A stretch of DNA of 64,000 nucleotides, taken from contig NZ_JAUSVL010000001.1 in NCBI RefSeq assembly GCF_030814695.1, positions 3,570,227 to 3,634,226 on the forward strand. The letters run 5' to 3'. Positions 44,174-53,765 of this stretch are shown here, one piece after another. Numbering within the stretch: position 1 is the stretch's first letter; every line of letters starts with the position of its first letter. A program made the position numbers and the translations under genes. Under the pieces are notes generated by a model. The model was not told where the DNA came from. It did no database searches and saw only the letters and a list, made by a program, of their open reading frames with translations. This DNA is from Oligosphaera ethanolica (GTDB lineage: Bacteria; Verrucomicrobiota; Lentisphaeria; Oligosphaerales; Oligosphaeraceae).

Positions 44174-44947
44174 ATGGCTTTCATGGAATGTCGTTTTCAT
44201 TCGGATGTGCTGGGTCGGGCGATGGCGATGAATGTCATTGTGCCACAGCAGGCGAAGACGCAGATCGGCATGAGCAGCGCGGGCAGCGGCCGCAAGGACT
44301 ATCCGGTGCTGTATCTGCTGCATGGGATGATGGGCGATTACTGCAGCTGGATGCGGCAGTCGTCCATCGAGCGCTACGCGGCCGCCTACGACGTGGTCGT
44401 GGTCATGCCCAATGGCGAGCGCGGTTTCTACACGGACATGGTCACGGGGCATCGCTACTGGACCATGCTGTCGGAGGAGCTGCCGGGGATCGTCGCCAAT
44501 CTGTTTCCGGTCAGCAGCCGCCGCGAAGACACGTTTGCCGCCGGGCTGTCCATGGGCGGCTACGGCGCCCTGAAGCTGGCGCTGCGGCGGCCGGACCGCT
44601 ATGCCGGCGCGGTCGCACTGTCAGCCGTCGCCGATCTGCGCGAGAGATTCGCCAACCCGCCCCCACGAGACGAAACGCGGTGGCTCTTCGGTAGTGCCGA
44701 CGAGCTTATTCCGCGCGGCAATGATCTCTTCGCGCTGGCGGAGAACGCGGTGAAGGCGCCCGCGCCGCCACGCCTCATGATGGTCTGCGGCACCGAGGAC
44801 CGGCTCTACCCGGGGAATGTCCGCCTCAGAGATCACCTGCAGGCGTTGAAATGGCCTGACCTGCAGTACCGTGAAGAGCCCGGGAACCACGAGTGGGGTT
44901 TCTGGGACAAGTGGATCAAAGAAGGACTCAAATTCCTCATGGGGTAA
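44174..44947 (+). CDS. Esterase, copy 4 (mosaic)
   Basis: 257-residue esterase with the same S126, D209 and H239 triad. Its leader and first third match copy 2 (30128), including H-G-M-M-G-D-Y-C-S-W, while its last 50 residues and the following spacer match copy 1 (28955). Residues 155-172 (R-E-R-F-A-N-P-P-P-R-D) are found in neither. The gene therefore looks like a recombinant of the two older copies. ATG 44174 is chosen because it gives the same N-terminus and ribosome site as the others. Confidence 0.9.
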   Translation: MAFMECRFHSDVLGRAMAMNVIVPQQAKTQIGMSSAGSGRKDYPVLYLLHGMMGDYCSWMRQSSIERYAAAYDVVVVMPNGERGFYTDMVTGHRYWTMLSEELPGIVANLFPVSSRREDTFAAGLSMGGYGALKLALRRPDRYAGAVALSAVADLRERFANPPPRDETRWLFGSADELIPRGNDLFALAENAVKAPAPPRLMMVCGTEDRLYPGNVRLRDHLQALKWPDLQYREEPGNHEWGFWDKWIKEGLKFLMG

Positions 44948-45344
44948 GTTTTTTCTATCCACAGATTTCTTTTATCCACAGATTACGCAGATTAACGCAG
45001 ATTATTTCTCACGCGAAGGCGCGAAGGCGCGAAGAAGACAAAGGCAAGGAAGAATGGCAGCGTGTCTTGCCGCTGCGCGGCAATTCACGCCGCCGGCTTT
45101 AAGGCGCTATTATTGCCTCACGTGTCGTCGGGGTGGTCGTTCCGTGGCCCACGGCTTGCCGTGGGCGTTTTTGTCTCACGCGAAGGCGCGAAGGAGCGAA
45201 GAAGAGATGGGCTCTTTTTTCTCACGCGAAGGCGCGAAGGCGCGAAGAAGACAAAGGCAAGGAAGAATGGCAGCGTGTCTTGCCGCTGCGCGGCACGACA
45301 CGACGCCGGCTATAGGCGGTCAAGGTAGCAGCGGCGCGGTTGGG
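44948..45344. repeat. Repeat spacer after esterase copy 4
   Basis: No gene. It begins with CTATCCACAG and TTATCCACA (44972-44980), then the CACGCGAAGGCGCG and TTGCCGCTGCGCGGCAA parts of the 128-bp family. The first 250 bp recur after esterase copy 1 (29729-29975). A second CACGCGAAGGCGCG block follows at 45176-45310. Open frames through it read the same repeat peptides and are not counted as genes. Confidence 0.85.
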
Positions 45345-47294
45345 CTATTGGCGTTTGCCGGGGTCTTTTTTGTCCTTAGCCCACCAGGGGGCAGCGGAAT
45401 GGCTCGGGGGTGTTTGCCGGGGGCCTTTGTCGCCAGCCGTGCGTTTGTTACGGCGCTGGTCTGGGCGGTCCGAGCGGTCTGGACGGTCGGGGCGTTGTTC
45501 TGGAGTGCGTTCTGACCACTGGGCGGCGTTGCCGGCGGCGTCGAGCCGGGAGCGACCGGCGCGGCGCGGCGTCGGGGTGGCGTCGGGGCTGGGCTGACTG
45601 GCATCGGCGGGCCGCCGTTGCCAAGCGGGGCGGGCATTGCCGGTGCGTGGGGGACGGTCGCCGTAGGGGGCATTGCCGGTGCGTGGTGGGCGGTCGCCGT
45701 AGGGGGCCTGGCCGGAGCGTGGTGGACGGTCGCCGTAGGGGGCTTGGCCGGAGCGTGGGGGGCGGTCGCCGTAGGGGGCATTGCCGGTGCGTGGTGGGCG
45801 GTCGCCGGAGGCAGGTTTGTTACCGTATGCGGGTTTCCCAGTGCGTGGGGTTTTGTCGCTGAAAGGGGCTTGGCCGCTGTGGGCTGGTTTGCCTGAGCGT
45901 GGTGCCTTTCCGGCGTGGGCGGGTTTGCTTGCGTGAGGTGCTTTACCGGCGTGAGGTGCCATATCGGCTTGGGGTGTATGTGGTGCGCTGCTGGTGGCCG
46001 TGTCGTCGTCCTGTTCATCGATATCGGCTGGGCCGCGGTTGCGGGTGGGTGCGACGGTGTTCGGGCAGCGTTTTGTGATGGCCTGCATGGCGAGTTGGGC
46101 GGTAGCGAAGGCCGCGTGCAGATTGTAGCCGCCGGTGGGGCCATCGACGTCCATGACTTCGCCGGCGAAGAAGAGCCCGGGGACGCGTTTTGATTCCATG
46201 GTGGCCGGGTCGATGTCGTCCATGCTGACGCCGCCGACGGTGACGATGGCTTCTTTGAGGGGACGGACGGCGGTCAAGGCGATGGGCATGGCTTTGAGAC
46301 TGGCGGCGAGATCGGTGGCGACGTCCTGTTTGCGGAGGGCGGTGTTACCACCGAGGGCCGCAGCGAGGCCGGCGGCGAGCGCTTCGTCGATGCCGAGTTG
46401 TTTGACGAGGGTTGCGAGCTGGCCATCGCAGCGGGGCGTGAGTGCGGTGATTTTGGCTGCCAGGCCGGCAGGCGACTGAGTGGGGAAGAGGTCCATGGTG
46501 ATGACGCAGTCGCGGAGATTCTGGCGGGCGATGATGCGGGTGGTGTCGAAGACGGCGCTGCCGCGGAGGCAGGCGTTGCCGCAGAGGACATTGCCCTCGA
46601 CGCTGGCGACGTCCTCGCCGTCGCAGCTCAGCTGCAGGCGGACGAAGGGCAGGGCGACTTCGGCGGCGCCGGCGGCGGGTGTGAGCCATGCGTCGGCGAC
46701 GTCCATACCGGCCAGGCCGGCGCGGAAAGGCGTGACGCTGTGGCCGAGCTCGCCGGCGATACGCTGGCCATCGCCGACACTGCCTGTTTTGGGGTAAGAG
46801 ACGCCGCCGGTGGCAATGAGGACCATGTGTGAGCGCAGGGTGACTCGGTCGCAGGTGACGACGAAGCCGCCGGCGGGATCGGCGCTGATGCTGTTGACCG
46901 GGCAGTTGAGTACCAGCGGCACGCCGGTGTCGCGCAGGCGGTCGGTGAAGCAGTGGAGGACATCGTCAGCTTTTTCCGTTTTGGGGTAGATGCGGTCGCG
47001 ATTGAGGCTGGTGGGCATGCCGGCGGCGGCGAACCAGGTGCGCAGGCGCGCCGGTGGGAAAACCGTCAGGGCGTCACGCAGGAAAGCACCGACGGGGTCG
47101 CCGTAGGCCTTGGCCATATCGGCGGTTGTGCCGCCGTGGCTGATGTTGCAGCGGTTGTTGCCGCAGAGGAGGAGCTTCAGGCCGGCGCGGTGGCGGCGTT
47201 CGAGGATGACGGCGGCGATGCCGGCTTCACCGGCAACGGCGCCGGCCATCAGACCGGCAGCGCCGGCGCCGACAATGATCAGATCGGTATTCAT
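45345..47294 (-). CDS. HI0933/BaiN-family flavoprotein with a long repetitive basic tail
   Basis: 649-residue protein. The first 410 residues are a complete NAD(P)/FAD-dependent oxidoreductase of the HI0933 family: G-A-G-A-A-G-L at 9-15 binds FAD, C-G-N-N-R-C-N-I-S and A-T-G-G-V-S-Y-P follow, and the C-terminal G-P-T-G-G-Y-N-L-H-A-A closes the fold. Residues 411-649 are a low-complexity extension rich in Pro, Arg, Gly and Ala. It holds about five units of a 12-residue repeat (A-P-Y-G-D-R-P-P-R-T-G-N), encoded by 36-bp repeats around 45630-45825. The extension resembles RNA-binding basic tails. ATG 47294 has AGGA 9 nt upstream; TTG 47297 is less likely. Confidence 0.88.
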   Translation of the reverse strand: MNTDLIIVGAGAAGLMAGAVAGEAGIAAVILERRHRAGLKLLLCGNNRCNISHGGTTADMAKAYGDPVGAFLRDALTVFPPARLRTWFAAAGMPTSLNRDRIYPKTEKADDVLHCFTDRLRDTGVPLVLNCPVNSISADPAGGFVVTCDRVTLRSHMVLIATGGVSYPKTGSVGDGQRIAGELGHSVTPFRAGLAGMDVADAWLTPAAGAAEVALPFVRLQLSCDGEDVASVEGNVLCGNACLRGSAVFDTTRIIARQNLRDCVITMDLFPTQSPAGLAAKITALTPRCDGQLATLVKQLGIDEALAAGLAAALGGNTALRKQDVATDLAASLKAMPIALTAVRPLKEAIVTVGGVSMDDIDPATMESKRVPGLFFAGEVMDVDGPTGGYNLHAAFATAQLAMQAITKRCPNTVAPTRNRGPADIDEQDDDTATSSAPHTPQADMAPHAGKAPHASKPAHAGKAPRSGKPAHSGQAPFSDKTPRTGKPAYGNKPASGDRPPRTGNAPYGDRPPRSGQAPYGDRPPRSGQAPYGDRPPRTGNAPYGDRPPRTGNARPAWQRRPADASQPSPDATPTPRRAGRSRLDAAGNAAQWSERTPEQRPDRPDRSDRPDQRRNKRTAGDKGPRQTPPSHSAAPWWAKDKKDPGKRQ

Positions 47295-47342
47295 CAAGGG
47301 TATTCCTGGGCTGGGTGGTAGGCGGTGGGGATTGGCGGGGCG

Positions 47343-50300
47343 TTACTTGCGGTTGTCGGGAATGAAGAGCTGTTTGGGGTCGGTGGCGAGGAACGGTGGG
47401 ACATCGACGAGTTCGATGCCGATATCGCCGGCGGCGGCGAGCAGCAGTGCCCAGGGCACGCCGCAGGTGGCGTCGCCGACGTCGACGGTCAGCACATGGC
47501 TGTTTTGGACGCCGCCGAGGGTGACGATTTGGGCGTCGCCGTGATACTGGCCTTCGAACTGAGCGCGCTTGTTGCCGCTGCCGTCCATGACAACGCAGGC
47601 GTAGCTGCCATTGTGGACGCCGGTCAGCTTGACGCGGAAGGAACGGGTGCCGGTCGGCGGCAAGAAGAAATAGCGCGAGGATTGGACGCCGCCGATGCTG
47701 CTGCCGGGGGCGAGTTTGCCGACGACGTCCAGGCCGTCGCCGCGGGCGTCCCAGACCGCGCGCTGATCGTCGTCGATATCCAGCCAGAAGACGTCACCGG
47801 GCTGGCCGGTGAGGGGGAAGGCGAAGGACTTCTCGTCGTCGGTGCTACAGCGGTCGCTGGCGACGACTTGGCCCTTGGCGTCGCTGATGCGTACGGTGGC
47901 GAATTCCGCGCGTTTGGGCATGGCGCCGTGGCTGCTGCGGCGGAGGAGTACGGTGGCGCTGTTGCCGCGCAGGCGCAGGGCGAACTGCTTCTTGTCTGGT
48001 GCGCGGAAGCGGAATTCCTTGGCGTCGGTGATGTTTTTGAGCCATGCGTCGGCGAGGGTACCGCTGAGGAGCGTCGGTGCTTCGGCGGGGGCGTTTTCGG
48101 CGTACCAGCGTTGGAGAATGGCCAGGGCATTGGCGTTGAGTTGGGTGGAGGCGGCGATGCCTTTGCCGCTGCTGTCCTGGTTGCGCAGCAGCATGGCTTC
48201 GAGGCAGTCCTTGGCGGCCTGGATCATGTCACGGTTGTTGCTGAGCAGTCCGGCGTAGGCGACGACCTGTGGCAGCATGGGGCTGCTGCCGGGGGAGGGC
48301 CGCCAGAGGGGCGTGCCGTCGAGTTTGGCGGTGTATGGCCAGCCGCGGACTTCGCGGTCGTAGCTGAGCATGATCCAGCCGACGGCGGCGACGATGGACC
48401 TGGCGGCGCGTTCATCGCGGGTGACTTCGTGGTAGTCCTTGATGCCGCTGATGACGGTGCCCATGAGGAAGAGACAGTTGCCGACGGCGCCGGGCTCTTT
48501 GCCGGCGTGGTCGCTGGGGAGGACGTGGGGCCAGGCGCCGCCCTGGTCAAATTTCTGTTCGTTGTAGGCGACTGCGAAGATTTTTTTAGCGGCATCGAGG
48601 TAGAGTTGGTCGCCGGTGTGTTTGTAGAGGCTCATGGCGGCTTTGAGGGACCAGCCGGCGGAGCGTTCGTGGGTGCCGAGGGCCTTGAAGTCGGGCGTCA
48701 TGGCCCAGAGGATATGTTCGCCGAGGGCGTAGGACGCCTCCATGGGTCGCGGTTCGCCGGCTAGACACCAGGCGGTGACCATGCCTTCCAGCCAGGTGTG
48801 GCCATTGCGGGCGTCGGTGTGGGCGTCATAGCGGTGCGTCCAGGTGGCGCGGACGGGGTTTTGCGACCACTGGCCCGTGTGGCCGATGGAATGCTGGTGG
48901 TTGCTGCCGATGTAGAAGGGATCGGGGTAGGCGTGGACGATGTCCACATCGGCTTGGTGCCGGGCGGCTTCCATGCCCAGGCGGTAGTAGCGGCGGTCGC
49001 CGCTGCGGAGGAACTGCAGGAATTGGCCGAGGGCGAAGTCGTATTCGTTGTTGGTCCAGTTGCGGCCGCGTTCGCCGAAGGAGTCGCCGAAATTGAAGAA
49101 GCCGTATTCGCGTTGTTGTTCACGGCGGCGCATATTGCCGTCGTAGCGCTTGGCGAACCACTCGTCCCAGAGACTCAGCTGTTTGCCTTGGGGGACGGCG
49201 ATGTCGTCAAAGACCCGGCAGCTGTCGTACCATTCGGCGGGGAGGACGGCGATCAGCGGCCAGTCAGCCTCGGCGGAGAGCTCGCGGCGGGAGAGATTGC
49301 CGGTGACATCGATGAGTATTTTCTCCGTGAAGGCCATGCCCCATTTGCTGCGGTATTTCCCTTTGAGGAAGGGATAGAGCAGATAGTAGGGGAGATCCTG
49401 GCCGTAGTTCTCGGATGGCTGCGTGGGGAGCAGGCCAATGAGCAGCTCGTTGCTGCCGGCGCTGATGGCTTTCGGCCAGCGCTGCCAGAGATTCTGCACG
49501 GCGATGCCGAGGCCGCCGTGGACGCCGCTGGTGCTGACGGCGCTGTCCAGGCGCTGCGGGCTCTTGTCGTTGCCAGGCACGGCCGGGAAGGGCGCTGAGC
49601 ACTGGGCGCGGCGGTCGTCGAGCTGGAAGATGGTCGCGTTGCCTTGCGGCTGCAGATCGGCGACCATGGCTTTCTGGGGGCGGCCGTCGCTGTCCTGGAA
49701 GGCCGCGGCGACGGTGTTCATGGTCGTGGCGTGGGTGGCGCTCAGGTAGAGCGAGCTGATGTCGGTGAATTCGACGTCGGTTTCGCTGTTGATATGGGTC
49801 CAGGACAGTTCGACGAGTGGCGACTGGCGTTGGCAGGTCAGGCGGGCGACGTAGCTCATCAGGCCGCGGCCCTGTCTGTCGCTGTAGCGGCCAGCCATGC
49901 GGACGACGATGCGCTCGGGGCCCTGCTCCTCGACGCGCCAGTCGTCGCAGGCGGCGCCGCTGGCTTGGAAGGGCTTGCCGGCTTCGTCGCGGAGGACGAC
50001 ATCGAGTTGCTTGATGCCGGCGGGCGAGCCCGTTTCGCTCATGGCCAGGCCGAAGCGCTCTTTGTTGACGACGACCTGGATCAGGCCATTGCTGATGACG
50101 GCGTTCTGCGGGGTGTTTTTGAGCAGGAGCTGCGTGGGGCGGTGGGCGCGGGCACGGACATCGCGGCCGTATTCCAGGCGCCAGAGCTGGCGTTCGTTGG
50201 CGGCGATGGCGGTGTTGAATTGCACGAGGACCCACTTGAGGCTCTGGTCGGGCCAGAGGCCCATCACGGCGAATTGCGCGGGCGCTTCGTTGCCGTCGGG

Positions 50301-51263
50301 CGCGAGGAGGCGCAGCTGGGCGGTCTGGAAGAGCCGGCCCTGGGGCAGTGGCAGGCCAAAACGCACGCGGGCGGCTTTGCGGGCGACGCCGGTCTCTTCG
50401 AGCAGCTCGAAGGTGACCTCGTGGCGATTGTCGCGCGCGAGGCGGGTGACGCCGCTGTCGGGGGGCAGCGACAGTTCTGGCCGGGGACGCCCGGGCTCGA
50501 TAGTTTTGCTGGAGCGGACCTGGTCGGCGCGCAGGCCTTTGTTTTCCAGCGGCAGGAGCGCGATTTTGTCGTTGTAATAGCCGTAGTAGGACAGCGGTAC
50601 GAGGCTGGAGCTGCGGCCGAGGGCGCGGTTTTTGTCTGGCTCACGGTCGTTGGCGGCGATGGTCGCGACCTGGTGCGGCGAGGATTTGGCGAGTTTGCCC
50701 TCGGCAGACAGTTTGTTTTCCGCCAGGAGATGCAACCCGAAGAGGTTCTTGCCGTCGACGCTGTGCAGGGGCGCTTCCAGGAGCAGCCAAAGCTCCGTGT
50801 CTTCCTGGGTGGCGGTGATGAGGGCGTTGTTCATGGTGTTGTTGTGCACGGTGGTGCCGGCGGCATTGCCGCCGAAGGTGACCATGAGATCGACGCCGGG
50901 GTGGTGCTTGTCTTTGCGGCCGGTGTCGGGATTGTTGTCCAGGTCGAGATAGACGATGAGACTGGCGCTTTGGAAGTCGGGCTTTTGCGCGAAGGTGATG
51001 TTGAAGAGCAGGCGGTTTTTGGCAACGGCAGTGGCCTGCACGCGAGTGAAATCCGGTAGGGCCCGGCCGCTGGGTGCGACCTCGGTGATGGTCTGCAGCG
51101 CCGGGACGCCGTCGGCAACGACGCCGAGCTGCTCGCAGACGGCCGTGGGAATGGCGTTCTGCGCCGGCAGGGCGGCGCAAAGGAGCAGCGTCGTCATGGC
51201 GAGGTAATGGCGGGCGAGGGGGCGGGTGAGATGGGGGGTGGCTGGGATGATGGTCGTGGACAT
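47343..51263 (-). CDS. Secreted PL26-like rhamnogalacturonan lyase/RIFT-barrel protein
   Basis: 1306-residue exported protein. A signal peptide spans about 1-36 (Y-L-A-M-T-T-L-L-L-C-A-A-L-P-A-Q). A beta-rich N-terminal region (about 40-240) is followed by the RIFT-type domain (R-F-G-L-P-L-P-Q-G and G-L-W-P-D-Q-S-L-K-W near 300-350) and a helical barrel region (F-N-F-G-D-S-F-G-E and W-T-N-N-E-Y-D-F-A, about 740-1040), as in exo-rhamnogalacturonan lyases of family PL26 and YetA-like proteins. The C-terminal 230 residues look beta-rich and are not assigned. AGGAGC lies 7 nt upstream of ATG. A pectin-degrading role is likely but the catalytic residues are not identified. Confidence 0.82.
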   Translation of the reverse strand: MSTTIIPATPHLTRPLARHYLAMTTLLLCAALPAQNAIPTAVCEQLGVVADGVPALQTITEVAPSGRALPDFTRVQATAVAKNRLLFNITFAQKPDFQSASLIVYLDLDNNPDTGRKDKHHPGVDLMVTFGGNAAGTTVHNNTMNNALITATQEDTELWLLLEAPLHSVDGKNLFGLHLLAENKLSAEGKLAKSSPHQVATIAANDREPDKNRALGRSSSLVPLSYYGYYNDKIALLPLENKGLRADQVRSSKTIEPGRPRPELSLPPDSGVTRLARDNRHEVTFELLEETGVARKAARVRFGLPLPQGRLFQTAQLRLLAPDGNEAPAQFAVMGLWPDQSLKWVLVQFNTAIAANERQLWRLEYGRDVRARAHRPTQLLLKNTPQNAVISNGLIQVVVNKERFGLAMSETGSPAGIKQLDVVLRDEAGKPFQASGAACDDWRVEEQGPERIVVRMAGRYSDRQGRGLMSYVARLTCQRQSPLVELSWTHINSETDVEFTDISSLYLSATHATTMNTVAAAFQDSDGRPQKAMVADLQPQGNATIFQLDDRRAQCSAPFPAVPGNDKSPQRLDSAVSTSGVHGGLGIAVQNLWQRWPKAISAGSNELLIGLLPTQPSENYGQDLPYYLLYPFLKGKYRSKWGMAFTEKILIDVTGNLSRRELSAEADWPLIAVLPAEWYDSCRVFDDIAVPQGKQLSLWDEWFAKRYDGNMRRREQQREYGFFNFGDSFGERGRNWTNNEYDFALGQFLQFLRSGDRRYYRLGMEAARHQADVDIVHAYPDPFYIGSNHQHSIGHTGQWSQNPVRATWTHRYDAHTDARNGHTWLEGMVTAWCLAGEPRPMEASYALGEHILWAMTPDFKALGTHERSAGWSLKAAMSLYKHTGDQLYLDAAKKIFAVAYNEQKFDQGGAWPHVLPSDHAGKEPGAVGNCLFLMGTVISGIKDYHEVTRDERAARSIVAAVGWIMLSYDREVRGWPYTAKLDGTPLWRPSPGSSPMLPQVVAYAGLLSNNRDMIQAAKDCLEAMLLRNQDSSGKGIAASTQLNANALAILQRWYAENAPAEAPTLLSGTLADAWLKNITDAKEFRFRAPDKKQFALRLRGNSATVLLRRSSHGAMPKRAEFATVRISDAKGQVVASDRCSTDDEKSFAFPLTGQPGDVFWLDIDDDQRAVWDARGDGLDVVGKLAPGSSIGGVQSSRYFFLPPTGTRSFRVKLTGVHNGSYACVVMDGSGNKRAQFEGQYHGDAQIVTLGGVQNSHVLTVDVGDATCGVPWALLLAAAGDIGIELVDVPPFLATDPKQLFIPDNRK

Positions 51264-51610
51264 GCGGTGCTCCTGTCATAGCGAAAAACGTCGGTTCTCG
51301 GGATGCGTGTTAATGTGACCGCTATGCGCCGAAGCACAATGAGGGCGGGCAAAGAAACTGGGAAGAAAAGCGGCCGCGATACCAGGTGATTTCTTGCAGC
51401 TTATTTATATCGGCAACTCGCCAAGACATCGATGTGCAGCAGCCAAAGGGCGTTTAGTCTTCGTGAGAAAGGCTCTCTACATGGAAGCTAATGGGCAGTG
51501 GGGATACTTGCGTCTGTACAAGCGGAGGGTAGCAGTGGTGCAGATCGCATCAGGAAGCCCAGCGCAGCAGACGTAACCAGCCGCTCCGTACTTTATCACA
51601 ATAGCAAGCT
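51264..51610. other. Intergenic region, no gene seen
   Basis: 347 bp between the PL26-like gene and the methyltransferase. Holds no repeat of the main families. A 60-residue frame at 51394-51576 has no ribosome site and no recognisable protein; I do not count it. This is the edge of the restriction-modification insert. Confidence 0.6.
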
Positions 51611-53128
51611 TTAGTTAAAGAGGAGCGGCTGATGGAGTTGGGGATGATCGAAAGCTAACACCTTGATCATTTTGCCAGGTTGGGCCCAATTGCACTTGCC
51701 GTCACCATTCAGCTGTTTCAAGAGAGCGGGGATTGCGGGGCTTTGGAGTTCAGTATGAATGCGTTTGGCATCGGCTTCGCTCCAGCACGGGATGAAGGCA
51801 TGCATGGCTTGATTTCCTTGCCACGGCTGGCTCTTCTCTTCGTGCAGAATGATGGGGGTGAATTGGTTCATTCCGTAGGCTTCCCACATGACTTTGTACG
51901 GCGCAAAGGAGTACGGGCCCACACCGAGAAGCGACCACCAGAGCCCTTTGTCGATGGCCGATCTGATCAATATGCCCTTGCGAGCTTTCAGAGCGAGCTG
52001 GACTTTGCCGAAGTAGTTTCGCAGTGCATCAATCTGGTCAATTTGATTTGGGGCAAGTGGACTAGCCGTGTCCCGGTCATAGGGTAGCAATATCCAGCGG
52101 CTTGGGATGGTGTGTCCCGGTTTCCATTGTTCTTTGGTTGCCAGGGGGAAGAGAAACTCATCAGGCAAGAAGCCGGGTTTTTTCTCGAAGATGAACAACG
52201 AATTCGCGCCGCAGGTGTTTACTCCTTGGCGTGGTTTTTGTTTTGCGGCAATTCTCACCTCAATCGGCTCCAAGGTATCGGCTTCGTCGCGGGCCAATAT
52301 TCGCCATGGGTCACTATTTTGTTGAAAGGGTATCGCGCGATGTTCCCGCCAGCCGTTTGCTGCTTCCCGAAAGTAGCGCACAGGAAATTTTTGGGGTGTG
52401 TCCATATCGAAGCGTGCACAGCAATAGGCCGTCCCAATGCCGGAGAAAATTTTGGTGTTTGTGAATTCACAGATATCGTTGACGGCGAAGCAGCGATTGT
52501 TGGCGGTGTAATTTCTGAAGCCCCTGTGTGCGTCATCGCCTGAGAAGAGGGAAAGTGGCACATAGAAACATCCGAATCCGTTCTGGTTGAGGAGTTTTCC
52601 GAGGGCGATCTTTAGCACTAATGCAGCGATGTCAGTTCGTGATGAGCCGAGCAGAACCATGCGCCGGTCTGGGACCAGCCCTTCGGCGATGAAATGTGGT
52701 TTTAGTTCATCCTTGTACCAATGGGGAAGGTCTGTGAAATTGGCCCAAGGGGGGTTGCCTATGAGAATGTCGAAGCGATTGTGCGGAGTGTTTGTGATGA
52801 TGTCACAGGCAAGCAACTGGGAGTCGGGGAAATCAAGGCCAAAGTCTTGGTATACTTGATGTTTGAAATCGCTGAGGTGCTTGGCGTGAAGTTCGATTAG
52901 CATTATTCGTGAGAGAAGCTTTTGGTCTATCTCCATGTTTCTGGAGCGCGCGAGTCGCAACAGGGCGAGTGCGAAGGCACCGTTTCCTGCCGTGGGGTCA
53001 CAAACGGTTGCGCCGTTAAGCCAGGCGTCATAGACGCCCCACCTGTCGATAAGCCATTCTGCCCAGTACAGAGGCGTGAAGACTTCTCCAATTTCAATGG
53101 CATCCAAATGTGAAATGTGTGTATCCAT
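51611..53128 (-). CDS. Type II N6-adenine DNA methyltransferase
   Basis: 505-residue methyltransferase. F-T-P near residue 17-19, motif I D-P-T-A-G-N-G-A-F and motif IV N-P-P-W-A-N-F show the gamma-type order of Eco57I-like adenine methylases, with a C-terminal recognition domain of about 300 residues. It would protect the host genome from the adjacent endonuclease. The start overlaps the end of the endonuclease gene by 35 bp. The coding frame is less GC-rich than the neighbouring PL26 and MBL genes, as is typical for acquired R-M systems. The recognition site cannot be predicted from sequence. Confidence 0.9.
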   Translation of the reverse strand: MDTHISHLDAIEIGEVFTPLYWAEWLIDRWGVYDAWLNGATVCDPTAGNGAFALALLRLARSRNMEIDQKLLSRIMLIELHAKHLSDFKHQVYQDFGLDFPDSQLLACDIITNTPHNRFDILIGNPPWANFTDLPHWYKDELKPHFIAEGLVPDRRMVLLGSSRTDIAALVLKIALGKLLNQNGFGCFYVPLSLFSGDDAHRGFRNYTANNRCFAVNDICEFTNTKIFSGIGTAYCCARFDMDTPQKFPVRYFREAANGWREHRAIPFQQNSDPWRILARDEADTLEPIEVRIAAKQKPRQGVNTCGANSLFIFEKKPGFLPDEFLFPLATKEQWKPGHTIPSRWILLPYDRDTASPLAPNQIDQIDALRNYFGKVQLALKARKGILIRSAIDKGLWWSLLGVGPYSFAPYKVMWEAYGMNQFTPIILHEEKSQPWQGNQAMHAFIPCWSEADAKRIHTELQSPAIPALLKQLNGDGKCNWAQPGKMIKVLAFDHPQLHQPLLFN

Positions 53129-53765
53129 TCTTTCTGAAGTCTTTTAGTGCTTCAATTCGATTGATGGCATCGCGACTTACTCTCGCATAGTGTGTCATCG
53201 CCAAGTCAACAAATAGATCATAGAAAACCGTGATGTCTCGATCCCAGGCGATTTCGTCCCAAACTTGGTTCACCGTGTAGTTGAGCCGTACCTGCCCAGT
53301 GCCGAGATTCTCAATCCGGTATGCATTTTGGGGGAGCATGATGAATGGAGCGACACGAATGTATTCGATGTCTCTTTTCGAGCTATTCACGGCTGATTGA
53401 TTATGGCCGAACTCGGCAATGAGAAAGACGCCCTTGTCATTTGCTAAAAATTTCAAGAGGTTCCCGACGGCGCAGATGCCGCCATCGGAGTAACTGGTGG
53501 CGTCTAAATCCTTGGTTTTGACGTCAATTCCAACGATGCACCCGGCGTCTTGAAAGGCAAAATCAAAGATGGTTCGTCGGCCGGGACGGTCAAGGGCCTC
53601 ATAGCCTAGCTCAGTGCAAATGCGTTCCCAGTTATCCGTAATCCGTTTCTCGATCATGGCGCCGAAAGCGCGCGAGTCTTCGCGTTCAGAGATTCCCGAG
53701 CGCAATTCGTCAAAGAGTTCAGCCAACTTTGTTTCCACTTGATCAGAAACGGTTTTTAAATCCAT
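53094..53765 (-). CDS. Type II restriction endonuclease, PD-(D/E)xK fold
   Basis: 223-residue protein directly upstream of, and overlapping, the methyltransferase. The core has D68 in T-I-F-D-F-A-F and then G-I-D81-V-K83-T-K, a classical D-x(12)-D-x-K active site. The rest has no strong family match I can name. The order endonuclease then methyltransferase on the same strand in one operon suits a mobile type II system. Sequence specificity is unknown. Confidence 0.85.
   Translation of the reverse strand: MDLKTVSDQVETKLAELFDELRSGISEREDSRAFGAMIEKRITDNWERICTELGYEALDRPGRRTIFDFAFQDAGCIVGIDVKTKDLDATSYSDGGICAVGNLLKFLANDKGVFLIAEFGHNQSAVNSSKRDIEYIRVAPFIMLPQNAYRIENLGTGQVRLNYTVNQVWDEIAWDRDITVFYDLFVDLAMTHYARVSRDAINRIEALKDFRKNGYTHFTFGCH

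Noticed and set aside
47325..51059. Long plus-strand open frames opposite the PL26-like gene (479 and 471 residues)
   Set aside because: Antisense shadows without ribosome sites; the minus-strand gene has a signal peptide and domain motifs.
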